Below the pieces are notes generated by a model. The model made no database searches. It was not told where the DNA came from and was given only the letters and a program-made list of their open reading frames with translations. Below are positions 35,282-43,540 of a DNA stretch of 64,000 nucleotides, in pieces. The position numbers were made by a program, and so were the translations under genes. The number at the start of each line of letters is the position of its first letter. The first letter of the stretch is position 1. Location of the stretch: contig NZ_CP072360.1 of NCBI RefSeq assembly GCF_018128065.1, positions 314,501 to 378,500 of the forward strand, given 5' to 3'. This DNA comes from Prevotella melaninogenica (GTDB lineage Bacteria; Bacteroidota; Bacteroidia; Bacteroidales; Bacteroidaceae).

Positions 35282-35761
35282 TCACTCGTTTTTTTTAAGT
35301 TTCTCCTTGATTCTGAATAGTCTCACAGAGACATTCTTCGTACTGATACCGACGATTTCGCCTATCTCTTCATAGCTCATATTCTCCAACCAAAGGAGGA
35401 TAATAGCACGGTCGAAAGGACCTAACTGGTTGATACGGCGGTTGAGTTGTTGTACCTGTCGGCTGTCTTCATCGCTATCCGTGAAGGGATTAATGTTCAT
35501 TGAGAGTGGAATCGTTTTCCGTTTCCGTTTCTTTCGGTCACAAGAGATGCAAGTGTTGAGGCTGATACGATATAACCATGTGCGCATATCGCTTTCTCCT
35601 CGGAACTTCTGCAGACCCTTCCAAAGGTTTATCAGCACCTCTTGAAAGAGGTCGTTCACCTCATCTTCATCCTTTGAGAACATATAGCAAACGGTATAGA
35701 TGGTGCTTTTATGTTCTCTCACGATGCGTGAGAAGTCTTGTTCATTCTGTAGGTTGTCCAT
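35282..35761 (-). CDS. RNA polymerase sigma-70 factor, ECF subfamily
   Basis: A 159-residue ECF sigma starting at ATG 35761 (MDNLQNEQDFSRIVREHKST). Region 2 is recognised from YTVCYMFSKDEDEVNDLFQEVLIN split around the DLFQE box and FRGESDMRTWLYRISLN; region 4 is LNRRINQLGPFDRAIILLWL, then MSYEEIGEIVGISTKNVSVRLFRIKEKL, a clear helix-turn-helix. The longer frame to 35851 runs through the promoter and is not used. It is followed by a membrane protein that may be its partner. The target genes are not evident. Confidence 0.92.
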   Translation of the reverse strand: MDNLQNEQDFSRIVREHKSTIYTVCYMFSKDEDEVNDLFQEVLINLWKGLQKFRGESDMRTWLYRISLNTCISCDRKKRKRKTIPLSMNINPFTDSDEDSRQVQQLNRRINQLGPFDRAIILLWLENMSYEEIGEIVGISTKNVSVRLFRIKEKLKKNE

Positions 35762-35848
35762 CTTGTTTAAAGGTTTATTTTGTCCATTAGACACACATAG
35801 TAAATGAAAAACTACACGATAGAGATAAAATATTTTATTTATCGTGTG

Positions 35849-35879
35849 CAAAAGTATTGTTTTATGAGGATAAATACAA
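35849..35879 (-). promoter_or_regulatory. Promoter of the ECF sigma gene
   Basis: On the minus strand TTG (complement of 35877-35879) and TACTTTTG (complement of 35849-35856) are 20 bp apart. The predicted leader is about 80 nt. Confidence 0.75.
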
Positions 35880-36021
35880 GTCCTCGAAGGCTTTATTTAG
35901 TAGACATGACAGACTCGTTTTCATCATTCAAAATATTAGATTACATGATTCCTAATGATTTATAACCGTTTTACCAAGTCTCAACAAATATTTTAAAACT
36001 ATAATTTAATAGTTGAAAAAT

Positions 36022-36052
36022 TTTGCTGTTTTAATTATAATTTCTATCTTTG
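36022..36052 (+). promoter_or_regulatory. Promoter of the retron ncRNA
   Basis: TTTG at 36022-36025 and TATCTTTG at 36045-36052 are 19 bp apart, an excellent Bacteroidetes promoter. Transcription should begin at about 36058-36060, exactly at the first base of the a1 strand of the predicted ncRNA. Confidence 0.85.
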
Positions 36053-36058
36053 CCAAAG

Positions 36059-36180
36059 ATAGGAACGTCTGAAAGAATTAGAAGTAGTTTCCGGCGTATT
36101 CGCTGGAGTTTGATACGAAGTATCGTTACTATTGTTAACGAAGGTTCACAATAAAAGTAATTCCCTTACAGCGTTCCTAT
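36059..36180 (+). ncRNA. Predicted retron ncRNA (msr-msd)
   Basis: The ends are complementary, as a1 and a2 of a retron are: ATAGGAACG (36059-36067) and CTG (36069-36071) pair with CAG-CGTTCCTAT (36169-36180), 12 bp with one bulged T. Inside are two short hairpins suited to msr: 36090-36107 (7 bp, loop TATT, one G-U) and 36112-36124 (5 bp, loop GAA). A 35-nt hairpin at 36126-36160 follows, with outer TTACT/AGTAA, a 3-nt bulge, and an inner 9-pair stem with one mismatch and loop GAAG, suited to msd. A TTAG at 36078-36081 could provide the branching guanosine. Seven T follow a2 and may end the RNA. The RT starts 25 bp further on. The layout is convincing; the msd would be short for a retron, and reverse transcription is not shown. 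Confidence 0.75.
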
Positions 36181-36204
36181 TTTTTTGTTTAAAACAAACG
36201 CACT

Positions 36205-37530
36205 ATGGCTACCAGAACAATAAACGGAAAGGAATATACAAAGGCTGATTTTGAGAATCGGTTGCGTTATTTAAATGATTCGAAAGAACTTGCTACACTG
36301 CTGAACGAACTGAAAGAACCATTAATATATTCTGCCTTTCGTGGGAAGCAGCTTAGTTTCTTTGCTGATACTAATAATATTCAACGACGTTGCAAGACAT
36401 TCCGACTTCGCAAGAAGCACGGTGGCTATCGTGAGATTACTGCTCCGAAAGGAGCTCTGCGTGGTGTCTTACAGGCATTGAATATAGTGCTTCAAACCTA
36501 TGATGAGCCTACTCCTTGGGCGTTTGGCTTCGTTTGTGGTCGTTCTGTGGTTGATAATGCACGTCCACACGTGGGCAAACGTTATATCCTGAACCTTGAT
36601 TTAAAGGATTTCTTCCCCACTATTACACGCCAGCAGGTGGCTGACTGTCTGACGGCAGAGCCTTTCGGCTTCTCGTCATTGGCTGCAAAACTCGTCTCAG
36701 GACTGGCTACTGTGCGCACAAAGAACAATGAAGAAGTTTTAGCACAGGGCTTTGCAACATCGCCAACACTATCGAACTTTATTTGTCGGGAGATGGATAA
36801 GGAGATAGCGAGTATAGCTACTGCACAGGGAATTACCTTTACCCGCTATGCTGATGACCTCACTTTCAGTTCTGATGCAGACATACTTCGTTCACAGGGA
36901 GAGCTTGTACAACAGGTAAAGACTATCGTTGAGCGTTATGGTTTCCGACTGAATGAAGAGAAAACCCACTTGCAACGTCGTGGAAGACGGCAGGAGGTAA
37001 CGGGCTTGATGGTAACGGAGAAAGTGAATGTAAGCCGCCGTTATGTGCGTGAAATCCGTTCCTTGCTGTATATCTGGGAGCGTTACGGTTATGAAGATGC
37101 CTGTCAGGCAGCGTGGAAGAGCTACAGGCAGCAGCATGGAAAGACAAAGGGACATCAGCATTGCGTACCTCTTAATGCTGTTCTGAGGGGTAAACTGAAC
37201 TACATGAAGATGGTGCGTGGAGCCGATGATCCACTCTATCAGCGTTTTGTTAGTCGTTATACTTCTTTGCAACAACGAAGTAAGGGAGATATAAAAGAGG
37301 TGGCATATAAGGCTTATATGGGTAAGTATCTTTCAAATTCAACAGAAGATAGGATGACAAGTGCTGACGTTTTGCCAAATGACAACACATCATCACGTCA
37401 GCTTGGAGCTACAAGCAGCAATCCTTATGACCCAAGAAAAAAGAGCAAACGCATTCTTAACTTTATAGTGATGGTGATTATATTGCTTGCTATTATACTC
37501 ATCAAATTGTTTTTAAAATCACTCCTGTAA
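36205..37530 (+). CDS. Retron-type reverse transcriptase with C-terminal transmembrane helix
   Basis: A 441-residue RT. Retron-specific marks are the NAxxH motif (NARPH at 118-122) and the VTG motif (EVTGLMV at 264-270). The polymerase motifs are LDLKDFFPTI with D132, QGFATSPTLSN (181-191) and the active site YADD at 215-218. The RT and its thumb region extend to about residue 358. A further 80 residues follow: a polar, low-complexity linker (about 375-412), a basic RKKSKR and one 20-residue hydrophobic helix (about 417-437). Retron RTs make msDNA from an adjacent ncRNA and, where studied, act with an effector in phage defence. No other effector gene lies on this strand nearby, so the membrane tail may anchor the complex or be the effector. 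Composition does not stand out from its neighbours. Confidence 0.93.
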   Translation: MATRTINGKEYTKADFENRLRYLNDSKELATLLNELKEPLIYSAFRGKQLSFFADTNNIQRRCKTFRLRKKHGGYREITAPKGALRGVLQALNIVLQTYDEPTPWAFGFVCGRSVVDNARPHVGKRYILNLDLKDFFPTITRQQVADCLTAEPFGFSSLAAKLVSGLATVRTKNNEEVLAQGFATSPTLSNFICREMDKEIASIATAQGITFTRYADDLTFSSDADILRSQGELVQQVKTIVERYGFRLNEEKTHLQRRGRRQEVTGLMVTEKVNVSRRYVREIRSLLYIWERYGYEDACQAAWKSYRQQHGKTKGHQHCVPLNAVLRGKLNYMKMVRGADDPLYQRFVSRYTSLQQRSKGDIKEVAYKAYMGKYLSNSTEDRMTSADVLPNDNTSSRQLGATSSNPYDPRKKSKRILNFIVMVIILLAIILIKLFLKSLL

Positions 37531-37595
37531 GCTGTAAAAAGTAAGTTAATAAGTAGCGTAATTCTCATCTTTCGTCATGTAGATGACTACCTTTT

Positions 37596-37689
37596 GCGAA
37601 TTATTTTCATGAAAAGAAATATTTCTTTTCATGAAGAAAAATATTTATTTACGTGAAAAAAAAGAATTATTTTCATGAAAATAATTCGC
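37596..37689. repeat. Palindromic intergenic element, copy A
   Basis: A 94-bp element with perfect 20-bp terminal inverted repeats (GCGAATTATTTTCATGAAAA at 37596-37615, complement at 37670-37689). The interior holds more TTTCATGAA and AAATATTT modules. Copies B (46716-46804) and C (54623-54710) share the ends and the interior pattern. It sits between the convergent RT and pabC genes. Confidence 0.85.
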
Positions 37690-37692
37690 TGT

Positions 37693-38286
37693 TTACTTAA
37701 TCTTATCGACTGGTAGTATAACTTCTCCCAATGAAATCATGGCATTGAAGAGGCTTATATACTGATAATTAGGAATATCAGAAACCATGATTTCACGCTC
37801 TTGAAGCAGTCCACAGTTGAGCAGTCGTTGGCGCATCGTACCGCAAAGGAGTGGCGTAGAGGGCGTAAACCATTGTTCTCCATCATAGAGTGCAATGTTA
37901 GTATAGGAAGTATCTGTAAGGTGATTGTCACGAACAATAAGTATTTCGTCGCAGTCACCTTGCTGTTTTTTTAGTTCGTTAAGTTGAGAGCGGTCTGTGC
38001 TCTTATAGGGATAGCTGATGTTATTGTCGTAGACAAGGCGCAAGAAGTTGATTTCCTTACGTATATAAGGAGTACAAATGATGTCGTGGATGCCCTCTTT
38101 ATCATAGATAAAACGTAGCTTTGAGCATTTTATCGGTAAGCTAACAGACTGCAGAAGGTCAGCTATACGCAGCGGTTCTGTCAGTCCTAACATTTCCTTG
38201 CGTGTGTGGTTCATTCGCTCTTCGTGGTAAGCAAGGTTGCAGATGCAGCCGTCTACTACCTTTATGGTTTCAATATATTGGCACAT
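37693..38286 (-). CDS. pabC: Aminotransferase class IV, probable aminodeoxychorismate lyase
   Basis: A 197-residue PLP enzyme of fold type IV, shorter than typical PabC (about 270). The class IV signature is visible as ILIVRDNHLTDTSYTNIALY, followed by WFTPSTPLLCGTMRQRLL. The start overlaps the end of pabB by 17 bp, and this pairing makes 4-aminobenzoate from aminodeoxychorismate for folate synthesis. The catalytic lysine is probably in the N-terminal third (YHEERMNHTRKEML) but is not certain. The short C terminus is common in Bacteroidales homologues. Confidence 0.85.
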   Translation of the reverse strand: MCQYIETIKVVDGCICNLAYHEERMNHTRKEMLGLTEPLRIADLLQSVSLPIKCSKLRFIYDKEGIHDIICTPYIRKEINFLRLVYDNNISYPYKSTDRSQLNELKKQQGDCDEILIVRDNHLTDTSYTNIALYDGEQWFTPSTPLLCGTMRQRLLNCGLLQEREIMVSDIPNYQYISLFNAMISLGEVILPVDKIK

Positions 38287-39259
38287 AAACCTTCTCTATC
38301 ACCTCTTTATATTCGTCATCATTATTGCTCTGAGCCGTAATACCTCCCCCAGCCTTATAATGGAACTGTCCGTTATCATCCTGATCAATGAATCGAATCA
38401 TCACCGCACTGTCTAATTGTCCTTTGCTATAACAGCCCATCACACCCGTGTAAAAGTCTCTTTCATAGCCCTCAGCCTCATCAATTATCTCCATTGTACG
38501 TGGCTTAGGTGCACCCGTAATAGAGCCAGCAGGGAGCAAACGGAAAAGCAGTGTACCGACGTTCTCACGATAGTCCTTGGGAAGCTGTCCTGTAATCTCC
38601 GAACTTGTTTGTAGGATTTCGCCCTTGTTTGTAGTCAGATGGTCAACATAACGATAGCGTTTCACCTGCACTTGCTCGGCAATCATGCTCAAGTCATTGC
38701 GGATAAGGTCGACGATGGTAGCGTGTTCAGCCGCTTCTTTCTTATTTTCCATCAGTTCCTTCTCAGCGTCAGGACGTGTTGCATCAATCGTCCCCTTCAT
38801 TGGAAAGGAACTAATAAGCCCTTCTTCGTTGATGCGAACGAATATCTCTGGAGAGAAACAAACGAACTTCTCTTTTAGCCAACAGCGGTATAACGCCTTT
38901 GAACGCATGAAGATATCGTGCAGGGAGAGATTGGTATGGACAGGAATCTTGCACGTGAGGTTGGCTAAATAGCTATCTCCCTCACGCTCTCTTTGCTTAA
39001 CAAGGTTGATACGTGGCTCATAGTCTTCTCTTGTGAGTGGTTCTGTAAACCATTCCACAGCCTCGCTTTCATAGCTTTCAGTCACAGGAATATTCGTAAG
39101 ACTTGGGAAGGCAAAAAGCAATTCGTGAGGGTTAATGTCCGTAGACTCCTCTACGTAAGCGCCATCGGCTTTATAATTGATGATAAAGATAAAGTCTTTA
39201 TCTTCCTTAGCTAATGAGTTCATACGCTGAATGGCGTATTCACGGTCGTGTAGTGTCAT
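38270..39259 (-). CDS. pabB: Aminodeoxychorismate synthase component I
   Basis: A 329-residue chorismate-binding enzyme, shorter than the usual 450 because the N-terminal beta domain is reduced. Catalytic-domain motifs are complete: AYLANLTCKI-like segment near residue 100, SPEIFVRI, SFPMKGTID, TIVDLIRNDLSMIAEQVQV, LPAGSITGAPKPRTMEIIDE and GGGITAQSNNDDEY. It converts chorismate to 4-amino-4-deoxychorismate with ammonia from a PabA amidotransferase, which is not in the window. It is coupled to pabC by a 17-bp overlap. Confidence 0.93.
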   Translation of the reverse strand: MTLHDREYAIQRMNSLAKEDKDFIFIINYKADGAYVEESTDINPHELLFAFPSLTNIPVTESYESEAVEWFTEPLTREDYEPRINLVKQREREGDSYLANLTCKIPVHTNLSLHDIFMRSKALYRCWLKEKFVCFSPEIFVRINEEGLISSFPMKGTIDATRPDAEKELMENKKEAAEHATIVDLIRNDLSMIAEQVQVKRYRYVDHLTTNKGEILQTSSEITGQLPKDYRENVGTLLFRLLPAGSITGAPKPRTMEIIDEAEGYERDFYTGVMGCYSKGQLDSAVMIRFIDQDDNGQFHYKAGGGITAQSNNDDEYKEVIEKVYVPIY

Positions 39260-39287
39260 GTGGTTGATGCTGGTGATTATAGTTTTA

Positions 39288-40346
39288 TTACGGCTTAATA
39301 ATAATCTTAAGGTGGTAAATTTCTGGTGTGATGCGTTGTTCGATATTGTATCTTCCTGGATAAATCAATTCCAAACGGCGATACATATTCTCTAATCCGA
39401 TGCCCTTTCCACTTTTGTCAGTGTCGTTCTTCGGATAGTTACTGTTCTCACAGAGAAAGACTATCTTGCCGTTATCTTCCGTGATGGAGACGTGGATAAA
39501 CGATGGTTTATTGGCACTGATACCATGTTTAAAAGCATTCTCAACAGGTGTCAAGAATAACAATGGCGCAATGAGCAACTGTGAGTTGTGGATGATGAAT
39601 TGGCTCTTTATCTCTACATTGTTGCCCGACCGTAGTGTCATCAGGTTGATATAGTTCTTGATAAAGGCGATTTCACCATTAAGACTCACCTCCTTAGGCT
39701 GTGTCTCATAGAGTGCATAGCGTAGGAGTTCAGACAATTGACCGATTGCTTTTTGGGCATTGTTTGGACTTGTCTGGGTGAGTGAGGCAATGTTATTGAG
39801 CGTATTGAAGAGGAAGTGTGGGTTTAGCTGGTTCTTTAGCCATGCTAATTCAGCTTCCGTCATCTTCTGTTTCTCTTCTCTAAGCTGCCTTCTGAGCGTA
39901 CTATGACGGATATAATAACGCACAAAGATAGCTGCAACAACCATTGCATAGTTAAGAATCATCCACATAACCCCAAACTGATAGAAGCCTATCCGTATCG
40001 GAGCATTCGGTAAATCGGCGTTATAAATGCTGAAAATGTGGTGGTTCCACAGAACAATGAATAGGAGATTGATTACCCAGAAGGCCCAGTGCTTTATCTT
40101 GCTTTTCGCCTCAAAGAGGTAAGGAACAAGCAGATAGAAGTTTGCCATGAAGACAATCAGCAGCAAGAAGAGTACGAAGGCATTGACTTGCATTGACTCT
40201 TTGGCTGCATTGACATCGTGTTCAAGCAACATGATGACCAATGACCAGATGGAAACAAGGAGCGCATAAATGCCTACCTGTGCGCCAAGAACGGACAGGT
40301 TGTAGCGACTCAGGCAATACTTCTTTATTTCCTCCAATACCTTCAT
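39288..40346 (-). CDS. LytS/YehU-type sensor histidine kinase
   Basis: A 352-residue membrane kinase with four predicted transmembrane helices (about 21-42, 54-76, 87-104 and 123-144) and little periplasmic loop. A coiled-coil linker (LRRQLREEKQKMTEAELAWL) leads to the His_kinase domain with the phosphorylated H177 in QLNPHFLFNTLNNIAS and the ATP-binding FLTPVENAFKHGIS and GKGIGLENMYRRL. Such kinases usually pair with a LytTR response regulator encoded next door, but none is seen within the window, so it is an orphan here. Its promoter lies so close to the ATG that the mRNA would be leaderless. Confidence 0.93.
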   Translation of the reverse strand: MKVLEEIKKYCLSRYNLSVLGAQVGIYALLVSIWSLVIMLLEHDVNAAKESMQVNAFVLFLLLIVFMANFYLLVPYLFEAKSKIKHWAFWVINLLFIVLWNHHIFSIYNADLPNAPIRIGFYQFGVMWMILNYAMVVAAIFVRYYIRHSTLRRQLREEKQKMTEAELAWLKNQLNPHFLFNTLNNIASLTQTSPNNAQKAIGQLSELLRYALYETQPKEVSLNGEIAFIKNYINLMTLRSGNNVEIKSQFIIHNSQLLIAPLLFLTPVENAFKHGISANKPSFIHVSITEDNGKIVFLCENSNYPKNDTDKSGKGIGLENMYRRLELIYPGRYNIEQRITPEIYHLKIIIKP

Positions 40347-40350
40347 GTTG

Positions 40351-40381
40351 CAAAGATAGTCTTTTATAAGGAAAGAAGCAA
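40351..40381 (-). promoter_or_regulatory. Promoter of the LytS-type kinase gene
   Basis: On the minus strand TTG (complement of 40379-40381) and TATCTTTG (complement of 40351-40358) are 20 bp apart. The -7 box ends 5 bp before the ATG at 40346, so the predicted start site falls at or within the start codon. Confidence 0.7.
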
Positions 40382-40477
40382 GTAGAATCGATACTACATT
40401 TTTACTTTTTCTTGTTTTAACACAGCAAGGTAATTATCGGTAAATCAGTGCTTTATAAGGGTAGATTGTTCCGTTTG

Positions 40478-40550
40478 TTAGGCAAATAAGCCTAATTGGT
40501 ACAATCTTTCAATCAGATTAATCGGCTTTTTATGCCTAATTAATTAAGCT
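40478..40550. repeat. GCCTAAT-type intergenic repeat, locus 4
   Basis: Modules TTAGGCAAATAAGCCTAATT, CAGATTAATCGGC and TTATGCCTAATTAATTAAG are scattered here, less regular than at the other three loci. Confidence 0.55.
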
Positions 40551-40635
40551 CTATTTGCTATTTATCCCCCATCACTAAGTCCCGCATCTATTATCTCCTC
40601 TTATCAATAGTATGATTTATTGTAAGGGAATTAGG

Positions 40636-40702
40636 CCTCCGCACCATTGGTGTTTATGGTCCGCACGAATGGTGCTAAGCATTAACACCACTCGTGCGGA
40701 GT
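40636..40702. repeat. CCGCAC/GTGC intergenic repeat, locus 2
   Basis: Modules CCTCCGCACCATTGGTG and TCCGCACGAATGGTGCTAAG are followed by an inverted unit, TTAACACCACTCGTGCGGAG. The units can pair with one another. Confidence 0.75.
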
Positions 40703-40807
40703 ATTAACATCACGGTAAGAAACGACAAAAAAGAGGCGTTCCTGCCGTTGGGATGATTACGAAAGACACCGATATTGAATTACATCTATGGAGTCTTAAT
40801 CGTCGAT

Positions 40808-42736
40808 TTAAGCCTTATTCTGATCTGCCTTGATTAATGCAAGCAATCGCTCAACCGCTTCTTCTTCAGGTATATTATGCTCAACGCATACCTGTTTGCG
40901 GTAAAGACTCACCTTCTTAGGACCTGCACCCACGTATCCATAGTCTGCATCAGCCATCTCACCGGGTCCGTTTACAATACAGCCCATGATTCCTACCTTC
41001 AGTCCTTTCATGCCCTTGGTAGCTTCCTTGATGCGAGCAATCGTCGTACGGAGGTCGTAGAGTGTACGTCCGCAGCCCGGACAAGAGATGTATTCGGTCT
41101 TTACCATACGCAAGCGACCTGCTTGAAGAATACCGAAGGCGGTCTGCTCAACATCCTCTTGTGAGAGGTTGCCATGGTTCATCAGCCAAATACCATCGGT
41201 AAGTCCGTCCATCATCAGTGCACCCATATCTGCCGCAGCCTCTAATTGGAACCTTTCTTTGGCTGTAGTAGGCTCTGACTCTTGGCTATTCTTGCTTTCT
41301 TCCTTTTCTTCGGTGGTCGAATGCTGATACATCTGTGCGAAGATAATAGGGTTCTTTACCCCTGCTATCATCAATTGATGCGCCAATGCACGCTGGTCGC
41401 CGAGGCGGTTCTGATGGCTTGTCATACAAACCACTACCACCTCTGGATGTGTCTTCAAACATGCAAGGAACTCTTCTGAAGGTGTTCCATACTTCAAGAC
41501 GAGGAACTTAACATCTGTGTTTATCGCACTGATGAAAGGCATTCCCGTCACAGGGAAGATTGGGTAGACATTCTCTAAGGACTGTTTACCACTGTTGGCA
41601 AGGTCAATATAGGCATCATAATCAAGGATATACTTCTGCTTCTTGCCCCGTTTCTCAGGCAGTTCGCCTTGTACATAGATATAGTCTGGCTTTGGTAAGT
41701 CTGGTGATGACACCTCAGCAGTAGCCTGATCAGCCTTTCGAGTGGCAATAACAACAGGAACATTCTCGCCACCGATGTTTCCTGCAGCCACTGTCTCACG
41801 TCGGTTAGGGCGGAGATAGTCAAAGCCTTCATACTGTTCAGCAGGGATGAGAAGATGTTTCTCGTGTCGACGGATATACCATGTAAGGTGTTTAGCCACT
41901 GGAATCTCGCACTCTGGCTCTTCACTCAGTGATACACGGATCGTGTCACCGATACCATCAGCGAGTAAGGCACCAATACCTACGGCACTCTTGATACGTC
42001 CGTCTTCACCTTCACCCGCCTCAGTAACACCGAGGTGGAGTGGATACTGCATACCTTCCTTGTCCATCTCAGCCACAAGAAGGCGTACGGAACGAACCAT
42101 CACAACCGTGTTTGAGGATTTGATAGAGATGACAATGTCATGGAAGTCGTACTTGCGGAAGATGCGGAGGAATTCCATACAGCTTTCTACAATACCTTCC
42201 GGTGTATCGCCATAACGGTTGCGAATACGGTCAGAAAGGCTACCATGGTTGACACCAATACGTACAGCGGTGTGGTTCTCTTTACAGATATTGATGAAAG
42301 GAATCAGTCTATCCTCAATCTTCTGTAGCTCCTGAGCATATTCCTCATCGGTGTACTCCAACTTTTTGAACGTACGAGCAGGGTCGACATAGTTACCCGG
42401 ATTGATACGAACTTTCTCTGCATAGAGTGCAGCTACGTCTGCAACATTCGCATTGAAGTGAACGTCTGCACAGAGCGGAGCCATATAATTATCTGCACGT
42501 AGTTGTGCATTGATATTCTTTAAGTTCTCAGCCTCACGCTTTCCTTGCGTTGTAAGGCGTACAAGTTCTCCTCCTGCATCAATGATACGCTTAGCTTGTG
42601 CAACACTTCCTTCGGTATCATCCGTGGAAGTAGTAGTCATTGATTGTATGCGTACAGGGTTCTCTCCACCGATGTTGAGCGATCCAACATGGGTGACAGA
42701 GGTTTTCCTTCTTTCAAAGTTGAATAAATCAATCAT
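40808..42736 (-). CDS. ispG: 4-hydroxy-3-methylbut-2-enyl diphosphate synthase, long form
   Basis: A 642-residue GcpE/IspG enzyme starting at ATG 42736 (MIDLFNFERRKTSVTHVGSL); the longer frame runs into intergenic DNA. It makes HMBPP from MEcPP in the MEP isoprenoid pathway. The N-terminal TIM barrel shows GGENPVRIQSMTTTSTDD and the C-terminal 4Fe-4S domain has the cysteines CPGCGRTLYD and GCIVNGPGE. Between them is a large extra domain (about residues 270-520), the layout found in plants, Chlamydia and Bacteroidetes. purE lies about 170 bp upstream on the same strand. Confidence 0.96.
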   Translation of the reverse strand: MIDLFNFERRKTSVTHVGSLNIGGENPVRIQSMTTTSTDDTEGSVAQAKRIIDAGGELVRLTTQGKREAENLKNINAQLRADNYMAPLCADVHFNANVADVAALYAEKVRINPGNYVDPARTFKKLEYTDEEYAQELQKIEDRLIPFINICKENHTAVRIGVNHGSLSDRIRNRYGDTPEGIVESCMEFLRIFRKYDFHDIVISIKSSNTVVMVRSVRLLVAEMDKEGMQYPLHLGVTEAGEGEDGRIKSAVGIGALLADGIGDTIRVSLSEEPECEIPVAKHLTWYIRRHEKHLLIPAEQYEGFDYLRPNRRETVAAGNIGGENVPVVIATRKADQATAEVSSPDLPKPDYIYVQGELPEKRGKKQKYILDYDAYIDLANSGKQSLENVYPIFPVTGMPFISAINTDVKFLVLKYGTPSEEFLACLKTHPEVVVVCMTSHQNRLGDQRALAHQLMIAGVKNPIIFAQMYQHSTTEEKEESKNSQESEPTTAKERFQLEAAADMGALMMDGLTDGIWLMNHGNLSQEDVEQTAFGILQAGRLRMVKTEYISCPGCGRTLYDLRTTIARIKEATKGMKGLKVGIMGCIVNGPGEMADADYGYVGAGPKKVSLYRKQVCVEHNIPEEEAVERLLALIKADQNKA

Positions 42737-42905
42737 TGTTCTATTTATATAATAGGGTGTCTTCCAAAGCCCTTTTGGTAGGATGAATGACTGCCCCAAG
42801 TCCCTCTGTGAGAGGGGATATAGTAAGAGGTAATAAGTGGTAACGACCTTTATCCTAATGGTTTCCCGTAGATACTCCCCTTTCTTGGAGGCGTTAGCGG
42901 CGGTC

Positions 42906-43412
42906 TTAGCACTTAAACTTATAATCCTTCAGCTCAGCCAACTCCTTGTTAGCCTTCTCTATCTTCTTTCCTAATGAAGCCTTCCAGTTGTCAATCTTCT
43001 TTGCAATAGCCTCATCACCGAGTGCAATCATCTCAGCAGCAAGGATGGCAGCATTCTGTGCACCATTGACGCCAACAGTAGCAACTGGAATGCCGGGAGG
43101 CATCTGAACGATAGAAAGTAAGGCATCAAGTCCGTCGAGCATACCCTTAATTGGCACGCCAATGACTGGAAGTGGTGTAGAGGCAGCGATAACTCCGGGT
43201 AGAGCAGCAGCCATACCAGCAGCAGCAATGATTACCTTCACGCCACGACTTTTCGCTTCTTTCGCAAAAGTCTCTACTGCATCAGGTGTACGATGAGCTG
43301 AAAGTGCATTCACTTCAAAAGGAATCTCTTGCTCTTCCAACCACTTACAAGCTTTTTCCATTACGGGTAAATCGCTTGTTGATCCCATGATAATACTAAC
43401 TAATGGCTTCAT
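42906..43412 (-). CDS. purE: N5-carboxyaminoimidazole ribonucleotide mutase
   Basis: A 168-residue class I PurE acting in purine synthesis on N5-CAIR. The signature [19 protein letters not shown] with the catalytic-site serine and aspartate, [14 protein letters not shown] with the catalytic His, and [20 protein letters not shown] are intact. It lacks a fused PurK domain, and no purK is seen nearby. The octameric fold is assumed from the family. Confidence 0.96.
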   Translation of the reverse strand: MKPLVSIIMGSTSDLPVMEKACKWLEEQEIPFEVNALSAHRTPDAVETFAKEAKSRGVKVIIAAAGMAAALPGVIAASTPLPVIGVPIKGMLDGLDALLSIVQMPPGIPVATVGVNGAQNAAILAAEMIALGDEAIAKKIDNWKASLGKKIEKANKELAELKDYKFKC

Positions 43413-43540
43413 ATTCTTAATGTATTAAGTGTTTATTCTTTATTTATTTTGTAACTAAATATTATGAAGACAGATACTATTTTCTGTCAGTTTGCTGTTT
43501 ATTCTTCTCTAATCAGTTGTCTTACCGATTCCTATTCATT

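Larger units (their letters stand above)
40382..40807. other. Intergenic region with two repeat loci
   Basis: About 430 bp between the kinase gene and ispG. It contains a GCCTAAT-type repeat at 40478-40550 and a CCGCAC/GTGC repeat at 40636-40702, both listed separately. No gene was seen. Confidence 0.6.

Noticed and set aside
36059..36187. Simple rho-independent terminator made by 36059-36071 and 36169-36180 plus the T-run
   Set aside because: The loop would be nearly 100 nt and is itself folded; no gene upstream on this strand needs a terminator, and the promoter starts exactly at the left arm. It may still serve to end the ncRNA.
36205..37530. Group II intron or diversity-generating retroelement RT
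   Set aside because: No maturase domain, intron ends or template/variable repeat pair; NAxxH and VTG motifs indicate a retron RT.
42737..42799. Longer N terminus of IspG
   Set aside because: The added residues are not family-like; MIDLFNFERR at 42736 is the usual start in this group.
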